Below, piece by piece: positions 10,531-22,192 of a DNA stretch of 64,000 nt; the stretch's first letter is position 1, and each line of letters opens with the position of its first letter. The position numbers and the translations under genes are program-made. The stretch is from Erythroxylum novogranatense (Eukaryota; Streptophyta; Magnoliopsida; Malpighiales; Erythroxylaceae), in NCBI GenBank assembly GCA_029891385.1, contig CM057235.1, forward strand, positions 17,793,620 through 17,857,619, given 5' to 3'. The notes beneath the pieces are model-generated. The model was not told the origin of the DNA, did not search any database, and worked only from the letters and a program-made list of their open reading frames with translations.

Positions 10531-12397
10531 ACGACACCCTCTCTTTTTCACCTACTGGAAGTCTTGTTTTGGAGACTTTTCTCTCCTCTTTTTCACGCAT
10601 CATCCTCCTTCTCCTTCTTCTTGAACTTTGATCACTTAAAGCCTAGCTATTATTTTCTTCTTGCTCTCTTCTCCTTGCTCTTCATAAAGACCAACCCTTT
10701 CCTTTGGAGATGATGATCATTGGTGATGGTTGAAGCTAGGGTTTGGTGGTGTTCTTGGAGAGTTCAAAGATGAGGTAGCTTAATCAAGTAAGTTTTCTTT
10801 CAAATGTTATGGATATGGCAAAAAAAAAAGTTAAATTGAAGATGAAAGTTGGAAAATGGATATTGAACCTATTGTAATGTTTTGATCATAACTCATTGTA
10901 TAGGTAAGAAAATGAGTTGCGGTTTGTGCCCAATTAAACTTGAGCTTGTTGGCTACAATTTTGTGTGAAATAGGTGTTGTTAAATTGTAACTCTAAAAGG
11001 TCGAAGTTTAGCATGGAAAGTTACTGCTGATGGCTGGAATGCACAGTAACCGAACCACATAACCTAGAGTTTTGCTGATTTGTCTAAATTAATTTAGAAG
11101 GAATTAGGGAAAATGGTCTTCATGAAAGTTGAAGCATGTTAAGTTAGCTTTCCATTCCCACTGATTTTTCTATTTTTAGATCTGTATATTGGGAGATATG
11201 ACCTGTTTACTATTGACTGGTTTTGATCATTTTGATGAAACCTAGCCTAAGTGCAGATTTGTGAGCATTCTGATTGGAAGCAATTTTAGCAATTTTTTTG
11301 AATTGATTTAGCTTGAGTGATCTTCTGAAGAGTTGTAAAGGAAGAAATTATCTTGAAAATGATATATGTCATGTAATTTTTGGATGTCATATTTGGGAGT
11401 AAGGAATTTGCAAAAAACTGAACCTACATTAGGTTTCTCACTACTGCCCTGATCAGTACATTGTTTGGAAGATTTGAAATTGTTAGAGGTTGAATTGAAA
11501 TTTGGTTTCTTCATAAAAATTGAAGTTTGAGATCTTATCTTTTCATGGATATAAAGTAGTGATTTGTTTGACATTTGTGCTAGGATATATACTGGTTGGA
11601 AATTTACTGCTCAGATTGGGACAGTTTAGTAGACAGATGCTTCGGTGAATTATTTGACCTAGTTAGTAAATTAATTGGGATTTTGGTTATTCATAAAAGT
11701 TTTAGATAACATTGTGATCTTGATGAGAATATTTATTGTGTAATTTTTTACTTAAGATAATGAAAGTTACTGAATTTACAAGATACTGTACTGTGTTGAG
11801 TGACTTTGAGTGAGCAGTAGCTTTCATGGAGTTTTTGACACCATTAGGGGTGGAATTACTTTGAATGGTCTAAATGAAACTTGTAGAAGGTTTCATTATC
11901 TTTCCAATGAGATGTAGTTTATAATTTCCTGAGTTGTGTGCAAAGAGTTATGGGTGTTGAAAGTTTGGTTGGAAATCAGAAAAAAAAGGGGGAAATAAGG
12001 GTTATATATATATATAGATATTAATTGCTTAATGTGAATTTTGGTTTCTTTCGTGAATAACTTTTCCGTCCGACGTCCGATTGACCTGATTCTTGAGGTA
12101 TCGGATTCATTGAATATTTAATTTCATTTCTGAGAGATTGGGAATTTTTGGACAGAAATTGACGTGGGTCCGGGTAATAGTTATGTGGTCCGTATTTTAT
12201 TTATTTTTGGACCGATCGAGGCTCGAATTGAGTAATTTCGGTGCCGTTAGATTTCTAATTTTTAGACAGATTTTTATGATGGAAATTTTTGGATTAGGAC
12301 CGGGAATATCATGAACATGCATTGTACACCTTCTAATTGTTACATGTGCATCAGTAATTGGACAATTAGTAATGTTTTTATTCTCTAACTATTATAG

Positions 12398-12464
12398 AGG
12401 CACATTTGGAGCATCGATCTACCGACATTACAGAGGCTTCCCAGCATTAGCTCGGAAGTAATAG
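12398..12464 (+). other. Conserved exon-like block in LTR B (67 nt)
   Basis: The block is preceded by CTAACTATTATAG (acceptor-like) and followed by GTGAGTAAC (donor-like). It is conserved in the 3' LTR (19703-19769) and in the diverged LTR E (59726-59793, 68 nt), including CATTAGCTCGG near its end, more strongly than the surrounding LTR. One frame is open in all three copies, but I do not claim that it is translated. Confidence 0.5.
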
Positions 12465-12805
12465 GTGAGTAACATAGTTGGTTCCTCAATCTTTGATTGT
12501 TTAAAATTTTGTACTGATAGTTCTGTAGAGAAAAATGATGGATATGTGAGACCTGTTATGACTGAAATACCGGACTGAAGGTCCGAGGGAATGTGAATTT
12601 GACATTGAAGTGTTAATTGCCTGTGATTGAGAAACTTTTATGCTTTCAATGTGATAGTCTGTGACTGTGAATTATTGTGAATAATTTAGAATGAATTGTC
12701 TGTTTCGATAAATTAGATTTGACTTTCAATGTGATATTGTAGAATTGTGATAAATGAATTCTATATATGATTAATTGGTAACAGTTGTGACTGGAGCTGC
12801 CACCG

Positions 12806-12985
12806 AGAGCTATATGCTCAACGTTTAATGAGCCCGAAAAGGGACAATTCAGAGCTTTATGCTCAACGCTTAATGAGCCCGAAAAGGGACAGTTCAGAGC
12901 TTTATGCTCAACGTTTAATGAGCCCGAAATGGGACAGTTTAGAGCCATAAGCTCACTGATTAATGCGCCCGGATTGGGACAAGAC
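12806..12985 (+). repeat. 45-bp minisatellite, four units (LTR B, 5' copy)
   Basis: GAGCCC/GCGCCC recurs at 12830, 12875, 12920 and 12965, an exact 45-bp period. Each unit carries AATGAGCCCGAAAAGGGACA plus CAGAGCTTTATGCTCAACG. Because 45 is divisible by 3 it produces a spurious 15-residue protein repeat on the minus strand. Confidence 0.9.
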
Positions 12986-13995
12986 AAAGCGCCAAATACA
13001 ACACGTAATCTAAATGGGAAATAATAGAAAATGTTATGCATGTATTTGATTGTACCGTGAATTGGGAAAAGGATTGAATGCTTATATTTCTGTGAAAACT
13101 GTTTTGCAAAATCCTGATTTCTGCTATTGGATGAGAGTCTGTGAACATTGAAATAAAATGGAAAATGTCATGTATTTGTGTAAGTATGCAATGAATTGAC
13201 TTTTGGATTGGGAAAGAGGCAACACGCCTTGCATCTATGTGATACTGCTTTGAAATCTTTCTGATTATACTTTTGTGAAAATCTGTAAATTGCTATATGA
13301 TTTTTTGAATGTGCAATTGTGATAATCCATACGCTATTCGCGTAATGCATGAATTGGGTGAACCATCGATGATGGTTTCTCACTGAGTTCGCAAAACTCA
13401 CCCAAAATTTGCAATTATTTTTCAGGACTCAGAAGAATACCCCATTAGGTTCACGGGAGTATGTCTTCAGCATTCTAATGAAGAATAGAGGTCGGGATCA
13501 GTTCGTGTCTGCATTAGGATTTTTGTATATAGTGTTTTTCGCAATTTCTGTGCAGTATGTATTTGTTTATTTCGATCTGTAATAAGTGTTACAGAATGAC
13601 AATCTTTTTACTGGATTTGTAAATGGGATTGATTAAATGCTAATATTGCTATATATCAATTGAAAATGTTTGTAAATGTTTTGTGTATTGAATGGGCTTG
13701 AATGGCCCAAAGTGGATTGGTCTCTAACTTAAAAAGGGGGATAAATGAAATTGGGCTCTATTTAATCATGCAACTGTGGACTGTAATGTCTTGAAAGCAA
13801 TGTACTAGCAACCTTTTATCTTATTGGGCCCAAATTAAAAAAAATGGACTTCTTTCTATGTTAGTGTTTCAAAAAAAAAAATTATACTGATTTGTGATTG
13901 ATTGACGGGTCTAGCATGCTACTTTCGCGGGCACGGACTCGGATGTCACCGTCGATGTCGGGTTCGGGTCTTGCGAAAGTGGGATGCTACATATG

Positions 13996-14008
13996 TGGTA
14001 TCAAAGCC
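13996..14008 (+). other. LARD B primer binding site (tRNA-iMet)
   Basis: TGGTATCAAAGCC, four bases inside the 5' LTR end. It is complementary to the tRNA-iMet 3' end with one variant base, identical to the gypsy element's primer site over its 12 bases. Confidence 0.9.
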
Positions 14009-17000
14009 CAGAAGTACTATCTTATATGGGAATTTTCTGAAATATGTTACATGCATTTAAGTCGTGTCATAGCAGACAGTGATAACTGATCCCTAGTCTG
14101 AGTCTCAATGAGTCATACGCATAAGCATGTGTTATGTGTTTAAGTTGATATAAATAGTGAGAAAGGCGATTGTGATAAAAGAGGGGTTGTGGACATGTAG
14201 AAATGCGAAAAGTGTATATGATTTTATATGTTAGACAACGATTTAACGCAATTGTATTGGGTGATCAGACATGGGCTACAATGTAATGATGGGACTAGAG
14301 AGTATAAGCCTGATTCAAGGACATAACTTTTCTATGACCGAGAAAGGTTAGACTTGGATGTGACATGAATGTTGAAAAGGAGATGTCTGTCATATCAAGA
14401 TCAAGAATTTCTTGATGATTAGCATCTATAAATCAAAATGGATTGAGAACATATATTTATGGATGATGGGATAAAGGATAATAGAAAAGAAAAGAAAAGA
14501 AAAGAAAAGAAATAGTCATAAATATGAGGCGGATGATGGGTAGTAGGAGAAAGATAGAAATGCATATAAGAGGGGATTTTGTGTATGGATAAGATAGAGA
14601 AAAAGCTGACAACTCAAATGAGACTAATTGATATACTTGATATGGTCATTGACCCATTTCGAAAAGAGGTAACCTCGGAAGAGGTAAATTTTTGGAAAAT
14701 TGGAGTAAATTTAGTATTAATACTGAAAGGAGGAAAGTGCAGGACGCGATAGTGCCTGATAAAAACAGGTTTCTGTTGTGATCTTATGGCAATCCCAAAT
14801 CATGGGCAGGAACAAGGATAGAAAGGTAAGTATCATTTGCTAATGTTATTAATTGGAGACTTGACATAAATACATCTCTAGTAAGATGTAAGGAGTTTGA
14901 AGGTATATACCACGTGTCGAGTCGGTGAAATTGCTTGATGCCTCATGAACTTTATTATCGAGGATGGTTTGACCATATAAGTTATGATACAAATTGATTT
15001 TATTCAGATCTTATGAAATGTGGACATTGATAAGAAAGAACTGAACAGTTGACAAATTCTATGATGATTAATGAAGGATCAAACTGAAATGAATAAAGAG
15101 TTAGTCAAAAGTGAATGTTGGAGTTACATCTCTAGTGAAGACTCAAGTATAAAAGATAGAAAATGTTGTTGGAAATGGATATTTATGTTGATGTAAAGTA
15201 CCAACTATGTAAGTGGATTTTGAATTCGAGAGGACACCTTGCTAATGTAAGGTAAAAATATGTTTAGGCAAGTCACCTTATATGACGAAGGTGTTACTAA
15301 CGATGAAATTATGTTTACAAATAAATTGAAATGTGTGGAGAAATTGGTATGAATGAACGGACATTAGAATAAGTCAATGTGAAATCACAGAAATCGAATG
15401 AATCAAGAAATTAGTTGAAAAGGGAATTTATTGGGAAATTGAGAATATCATGTGATAAGATTATCGCAATGAGGAATTAGTTATCGAAAGCCATTGGAAA
15501 ACAAAATTATGGGCATAAAGAGTTTTCGGTTATATATGTTGGAGTTACTGTCGTCAACAATATTATGTTATTGGAGGTTCAATTGATCCAAACAAAATTG
15601 TATCGACTAGTGACTACGAGGATAATGGTAATACGAAAGTGTTTGAATTAGTGAGATGAAATTTGACTATTTTAAGGCGATGGAAGCCGTATCAAGGATG
15701 AGTGTATAATGAAATTTTGAGGACACTTAGAACCTTAGTGTTAATTATAATGCTTCAATTTGGAGATTTCTCCATATATAAAGACGTTTTCTATTAGGGA
15801 TTAGAATGCAATCTGTTGTAATAAAATAACGTGATTTTGTGTACCTAGGGAACAATTATAACCTCCTAAGCTGAATTTTGGAAGGCTTGACTAAATGGGT
15901 TGTAATAACAATTGGTTTGAAAGCTTAGAGACTTTATGTACAAAAACATTTGGGATATGCAGTAAAGCTTGAGGTAATTAGTGAGGTTGAAAGGATTGAA
16001 AAGGCTTGTGCAAATGCGTACTCCCTCATAAAGTTATTGAATGAAATCTAATGCATTGAGTAGAAAAGTCAGAGCTGAGTCTCACAAATTTGGATGTGAA
16101 GGTTATCAAATCTAGTGCATGATTGAGTGAAGAATATCGAGCTAACGATTGAAATTTCAACTAAGTTGTGTATAAAAGGATTTGCAAAGTTCAAATTGGG
16201 GATTTAGAAATTGGGAACTTTATCGGAAAATAAAAAACGGATTCACCTATCGAGTAAATGATATTGATGATTGGATGAAGAAGTATGTATAAGGCCTGAT
16301 GAGGAGACTGTTAGAGGAAACATAAGAAACAATGGAAATTTTATGTCATAGTCAGGGTTCATCGAACGAGCAATTGATGGTTTCGAATGTAAAACCTAGT
16401 GATTATATGTTTGATGTACCAATAGTCTTGACTATTGGAGGCATGAGTAATGATTATGTTTTTGGAGTTCATAGGGATATGAGGTTGCTATATAGTTTAA
16501 ATGGATTACAGGCATAACAATCGTTATATTGGTGACTATAAGGTGTCATACAACAAAAGGGAGTCATTCACCCCTATGGTGGAAATAGGGCCTAGAAATA
16601 GTTGAAGGCCATAATTGATGTACGATAACATGGATGAGTGAAATGAATCGGCAATAGAGGTTAAGTGGATGAGTGAAATGAATTGGTAATAGAGGTTAAG
16701 TGATCCTAGATAATGACAAATGAGTAAGGTGGATGAACATTAAGGCTATGGAATCTTATGAAAGGGATATAATAGCTAAGTATTCTGACACTACAAAGAT
16801 ATTAAACGGTCTTAGATGAAATGCGTCGCAGTGTATCACCTCTGCTAAGGTGCAATTGGACGAAGATAAAGGTGGAAATAGGAGAAACTAAATTTAGCAT
16901 TACTTGGTTTATATGAACCTTTGGTGAGAAAGGACAATGGATTTATGAGTTGGTATGAACCATAAAAAGATGTTTTGGATTCACACAGTGTTATACAGAT

Positions 17001-17255
17001 GTGGTTAGAAAATCTTGGTATGATTCATCAGACGTGTCATTGAGACCGAAATGAAAATCATGTAACTCAAACTAATCAAGGAAATAATTAAGAAATAGTG
17101 CCCTTTTAACAAAGGATAAGCTGTCAACTATGGTCATTTGGAAAGACGTGCTCAAGTGTATTCAAATAGTGAAGTGGTATATATATTTATATGAGATAAT
17201 AGTACCCCTACCTTAGTCAGTCATCAGAAATGAATTTCGAGGACGAAATTTCTTT
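14009..17255 (+). mobile_element. LARD B internal domain (non-coding)
   Basis: About 3.2 kb without gag or pol motifs in any frame I read; the longest open frames are about 60 codons. It contains an (AAAAG)n run near 14490. Blocks are shared with LARD A and, more strikingly, with LARD C: the region around 15310-15410 (AAATTGAAATGTGTGGAGAA and onward) aligns over at least 100 bases to the reverse complement of about 50740-50860. Conservation across elements with strongly diverged LTRs suggests that the non-coding core matters, perhaps for packaging or dimerisation. Confidence 0.8.
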
Positions 17256-17268
17256 AAGGAGGAGAGAA
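17256..17268 (+). other. LARD B polypurine tract
   Basis: AAGGAGGAGAGAA directly before the 3' LTR. The gypsy-type motif GAATTTCGAGGACGAAATTT lies just upstream (17232-17251). Confidence 0.9.
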
Positions 17269-17270
17269 TT

Positions 17271-20200
17271 AGAAGCAGCCGGTTCCATCCAAAGGATTAG
17301 AACCCTAAAAATTTGGTATATGTGAGATCAATCAAAGAAATTGGGACAACACATCTCATGCTCATGCATTAGATACAGTACACAAGCACATGATTAGGGA
17401 ATCTTTGCACATAACAATAATTGTACATGCATTCATGGACATTCCCGGTATAATTGGTAATTGGTAATAAATGTGACTGTTGAGATAATTGTGGGTTATT
17501 GATCTTGAAAATTGATTTGGAAAGTGAAATTGCTGATTTTACATTTTTGGATAATTTTAGGAAATTTTTTGAAATTTTAAGGGTAAATCCTTGACTAGAA
17601 AAATGCCGAGTGGCGCACAACCGATAACCGATATTCAATTTAGTGCCTATGGAATTGAAGTTTGGACCTATGGTTATAGGAATTTTCACAAGTGGAATTT
17701 ATGAAAATTGGGCTTGAAATTGATTAATTGAGAAGGCAATTTTAGAGCTTGACATGTGGCATGACACATGGCAATTTAATAACCATGCATTGCCTTAGTT
17801 TTCATTCAATTGAAGCTCCTTCTTGTATATACACGAAACCCTCTCTTTTTCACCTATTGGAAGTCTTGTTTTGGAGACTTTTCTCTCCTCTTTTTCACGC
17901 ATCATCCTCCTTCTCCTTCTTCTTGAACTTTGATCACTTAAAGCCTAGCTATTATTTTCTTCTTGCTCTCTTCTCCTTGCTCTTCATAAAGACCAACCCT
18001 TTCCTTTGGAGATGATGATCGTTGGTGATGGTTGAAGCTAGGGTTTGGTGGTGTTCTTGGAGAGTTCAAAGATGAGTTAGCTTAATCAAGTAAGTTTTCT
18101 TTCAAATGTTATGGATATGGCAAAAAAAAAGTTAAATTGAAGATGAAAGCTGGAAAATGGATATTGAACCTATTGTAATGTTTTGATCATAACTCATTGT
18201 GTAGGTAAGCAAATGAGTTGCGGTTTGTGCCCAACTAAACTTGAGCTCGTTGGCTACAATTTTGTGTGAAATAGGTGTTGTTAAATTGTAACTGTAAAAG
18301 GTCGAAGTTTAGCATGGAAAGTTACTGCTGATGGCTGGAATGCACAGTAACCGAACCACATAACCTAGAGTTTTGCTGATTTGTCTAAATTAATTTATAA
18401 GGAATTAGGGAAAATGGTCTTCATGAAAGTTGAATCATGTTAAGTTAGCTTTCCATTCCCACTGATTTTGCTATTTTTAGATCTGTATATTGGGAGATAT
18501 GACCTGTTTACTATTGACTGGTTTTGAGCATTTTGATGAAACCTAGCCTAAGTGTAGATTTGTGAGCATTCTGATTGGAAGCAATTTTAGCAATTTCTGT
18601 TAATTGATTTAGCTTGAGTGATCTTATGAAGAGTTGTAAAGGAAGAAATTATCTTGAAAATGATATATGGCATGTAATTTTTGGATGTCAGATTTGGGAG
18701 TAAGGAATTTGCAAAAAACTGAACCTACATTAGGTTTCTCACTGCTGCCCTGAACAGTACATTGTTTGGCAGATTTGAAATTGTTAGAAGTTGAATTGGA
18801 ATTTGGGTTCTTCATGAAAATTGAATTTTGAGATCTTATCTTTTCAGGGATATAAAGTAGTGATTTTTTTTACATTTTTTCTAGGAGATATACTAGTTGG
18901 AAATTTACTGCTCAGATTGGGACAGTTTAGTAGACAGATGCTTCGGTGAATTATTTGACCTAGTTAGTAAATGAATTGGGATTTTGGTTATTCATGAAAG
19001 TTTTATATAACATTGTGATCTTGATGAGCATATTTATTGTGTAATTTTTGACTTAAGAGAATGAAAGTTACTGAATTTACAAGATACTGTACTATGTTGA
19101 GTGACTTTGAGTGAGCAGTAGCTTTCATGGGGTTTTTGACACCCTTAGGGGTGGGATTACTTTGAATGGTCTAAATGAAACTTGTAGAGGGTTTCATTAT
19201 CTTTCCAATGAGATGTAGTTTATAATTTCCTGAATTGTGTGCAAAGATTTATGGGTATTGGAAGTTTGGTTGGAAATCAGAAAAAAAAAAAAGGGGGAAA
19301 TAAGGGTTATATATATATATAGATATTAATTGCTTAATGTGAATTTTGGTTTCTTTCGTGAATAACTTTTCCGTCCGACGTCCGATTGACCTGATTCTTG
19401 AGGCATCGGATTCATTGAATATTTAATATCATTTCTGAGAGATTGGGAATTTTTGGACGGAAATTGACGTGGGTCCGGGTAATAGTTATGTGGTCCGTAT
19501 TTTATTTATTTTTGGACCGATCGAGGCTCGAATTGAGTAATTTCGGTGCCATTAGATTTCTAATTTTTAGACGGATTTTTATGATGGCAATTTTTGGATT
19601 AGGGTCAGGAATATCATGAACATGCATTGTACACCTTCTAATTGTTACATGTGCATCAATAATTGGACAATTAGTAATGTTTTTATTCTCTGACTATTAT
19701 AGAGGCACATTTGGAGCGTCGATCTACCGACGTTGCAGAGGCTTCCCGGCATTAGCTCGGCAGTAATAGGTGAGTAACCTAGTTGGTTCTTCAATCTTTG
19801 ATTGTTTAAAATTTTGTACTGATAGTTCTGTAAAGAAAAATGATGGATATGTGAGACCTGTTATGACTGAAATATCGGACCGAAGGTCCGAGGGAATGTG
19901 AATTTGACATTGAAGTGTTAATTGCCTGTGATTGAGAAACTTTTATGCTTTCAATGTGATAGTCTGTGACTGTGAATTATTGTGAATAATTTAGAATGAA
20001 TTGTCTGTTTCGATAAATTGGATTTGACTTTCAATGTGATATTGTAGAATTGTGATAAATGAATTCTATATATGATTAATTGGTAACAGTTGTGACTGGA
20101 GCTGCCACCGAGAGCTATATGCTCAACGTTTAATGAGCCCGAAAGGGATAGTTCAGAGCTTTATGCTCAACGCTTAATGAGCCCGAAAAGGGACAGTTCA

Positions 20201-21295
20201 GAGCTTTATGCTCGACGTTTAATAAGCCCAAAAAGGGACAGTTTAGAGCCATAGGCGCACTGATTAATGCGCCCGGATTGGGACAGTACAGATGCTCAGT
20301 CACAATACAGAATCTAAATGGGAAATAATAGAAAATTGTTATGCATGTATTTGATTGTACTGTGAATTGGGAAAAGGATTGAATGCTTATATTTTTGTGA
20401 AAACTGTTTTGCGAAATCCTGATTTCTGCTATTGGATGAGAGTTTGTGAACACTGAAATAAAATGGAAAATGTCATGTATTTGTGTAAGTATGCAATGAA
20501 TTGACTTTTGGATTGGGAAAGAGGCAACATGCCTTGCATCTATGTGATACTGCTTTGAAATCTTTCTGATTATGCTTTTTTGAAAATCTGTAAATTGCTA
20601 TATGATTTTCTGAATGTGCAATTGTGATAATCTATACGCTATTCGCGTAATGCATGAATTGGGTGAACCATCGATGATGGTTTCTCACTGAGTTCGCAAA
20701 ACTCACCCAAAATTTGTAATTATTTTTTAGGACTCAGAAGAATACCCCGTTAGGTTCACGGGAGTATGTCTTCAGCATTCTAATGAAGAATAGAGGCCGG
20801 GATCAGTTCGTGTCTGTATTAGGATTTTTGTATAGAGTGTTTTTCGCAATTTCTGTGCAGTATGTATTTGTTTATTTCGATCTGTAATAAGTGTTACAGA
20901 ATGACAATCTTTTTACTGGATTTGTAAATGGGATTGATTAAATGCTAATATTGCTATATATCAATTGAAAATGTTTGTAAATGTTTTGTGTATTGAATGG
21001 GCTTGAATGGACCAAAGTGGATTGGTCTCTAACTTAAAAAGGGGGATAAATGAAATTGGGCTCTATTTAATCATGCAACTGTGGACTGTAATGTCTTGAA
21101 AGCAATGTACTAGCAACCTTTTATCTTATTGGGCCCAAATTAAAAAAATGGACTTCTGTCTATGTTAGTGTTTCAAAAAAAAAATTTATACCGATTTGTG
21201 ATTGATTGACGTGTCTAGCATGCTACTTTCGCGGGCACGGACTCGGATGTCACCGTCGATGTCGGGTTCGGGTCTTGCAGAAGTGGGATGCTACA
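17271..21295 (+). repeat. LARD B 3' LTR (4025 bp)
   Basis: Partner of 9962-13991 with the same internal landmarks: TATA-like near 17825, TCCGAC box about 19371-19415, exon-like block 19703-19769, minisatellite 20111-20290, acceptor-like TATTTTTTAG ending at 20730. It ends TGCTACA and is followed by the TSD TTGTA. Confidence 0.92.
20111..20290 (+). repeat. 45-bp minisatellite, four units (LTR B, 3' copy)
   Basis: Same four-unit array as in the 5' LTR, with a few substitutions and a 1-base loss in the first unit. Copy number has not changed since insertion. Confidence 0.88.
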
Positions 21296-21300
21296 TTGTA

Positions 21301-22192
21301 ACAGTCTAATATGAGTTGATTTTGATAAGTGGTATCGGTACTATTGTTTGAAGTCTTGGAGACATTAGATATCCTAAGGCATTCCTGTAATATACAAATT
21401 GTATAGTTTCGAGAAAATTATTGAGCTTGAAAGGCATGCACAAATGAATGCTATACTGGTAAAGATAGAGTGTAGTCTAAAACATTGAACAGACAATTCT
21501 AAAATGAATAAAGCAGATTCAGATATTGGAGTTTTTAAATTTAGGGCAATGAAGAGTGCAAAATGTCAAGTAGAATATGGGGTAAAATGAAGTGTTACTA
21601 GTGTATTGAAGTTTTAGATTCAGTTGTACTGGAAAGAGGTAAGAAAGTTTATGAGTTAAGGATTCAAAATGGTTAGTCCCATAATGAATATGAACTTTCG
21701 AGTGAAATCGAAAGAATGATATTTGGTGATGGAAATAAGAAGTATATGTACCCAAAAAAAGTGATTGAGCAAAGAAATTGTTAGAGAAGTACGTGATTAC
21801 ATGTTTGAATTTCCAACAGTGAGAAGTGTTTAACGTTTATATTTTGGAGTTCATAGGAGGTGGATCAAAATCGGACAGATGAAATATAGTTAAGTGAATA
21901 TACAAATTGAGTGCATGAACACTAAAGAACAGTGAATTGTCAAAGGAGAGATGAATCTGAAATAAGAGCCAATGATATATGAAAGATAAATGAGTTAGGT
22001 GAATTAACACCTGTTATAGTGAAATGGACATAAGTGTCAAAGTGTTAGCCAAAGTATAGTGAAGTGTCGAAAAAGAGATGAAGTGTTTTTGTGAGTAACA
22101 CCTTGGTAAGGTGTACTCAAAATTGGAAAAAGGTATCAATGAAACTGTATGAATTGGTCGTTATGAAAAAAAAATTTATTATGAGTTAGTAT
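21301..22192 (+). mobile_element. LARD A internal domain, right part, truncated
   Basis: It continues the LARD A core after LARD B. It is homologous to LARD B 15900-16960 and to LARD C (GTAACACCTTGGTAAGGTGTACTC near 22100 parallels the reverse complement near 49240). It stops near 22160-22190 where copia integrase sequence begins, so the polypurine tract and 3' LTR are missing. Confidence 0.65.

Larger units (their letters stand above)
9962..13991 (+). repeat. LARD B 5' LTR (4030 bp)
   Basis: It matches 17271-21295 from end to end with scattered substitutions and small indels (three differences in the first ~140 bases compared). In order it contains a TATA-like GTATATAC at 10523-10530, a pyrimidine-rich leader (10530-10640), a strong donor-like GTAAGTTTTC near 10790, diverged ~180-190-bp modules, the TCCGAC box near 12066-12110, the 67-nt exon-like block, the 45-bp minisatellite, twin hairpins and an acceptor-like tract. 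Open frames inside it are chance or repeat products. Confidence 0.92.
9962..21295 (+). mobile_element. LARD B: complete non-autonomous Ty3/gypsy-type element with ~4-kb LTRs
   Basis: The LTRs are 9962-13991 and 17271-21295, with a 3.28-kb internal domain. Perfect 5-bp target duplications TTGTA flank it (9957-9961 and 21296-21300). The 5' LTR begins TGTAGCA and ends TGCTACA, a perfect 7-bp inverted terminus; the 3' LTR start has mutated to AGAAGCA. A tRNA-iMet primer site and a gypsy-type ATTTCGAGGACGAAATT plus purine tract are in place. No gag or pol is visible. About 4-kb LTRs with a ~3.5-kb non-coding core match the described LARD class, which depends on proteins supplied by autonomous Ty3/gypsy relatives. 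It is inserted in the internal domain of LARD A. Confidence 0.93.

Noticed and set aside
10447..10713. 88-codon plus-strand frame, repeated at 17749-18015
   Set aside because: It is the pyrimidine-rich LTR leader translated as Phe/Leu/Ser. It appears twice only because it lies in both LTRs of LARD B.
12646..13041. Minus-strand frame encoding a 15-residue protein repeat (ALNCPFSGSLNVEHK-like)
   Set aside because: It is produced by the 45-bp LTR minisatellite, whose length is divisible by three. The 3' LTR shows the same artefact, and LTR A, with a 26-bp period, does not keep the frame.
9962..21295. Segmental duplication of host DNA (two ~4-kb near-identical copies)
   Set aside because: Terminal TGTAGCA/TGCTACA, PBS, PPT and a TTGTA target duplication show that the copies are LTRs of one element.
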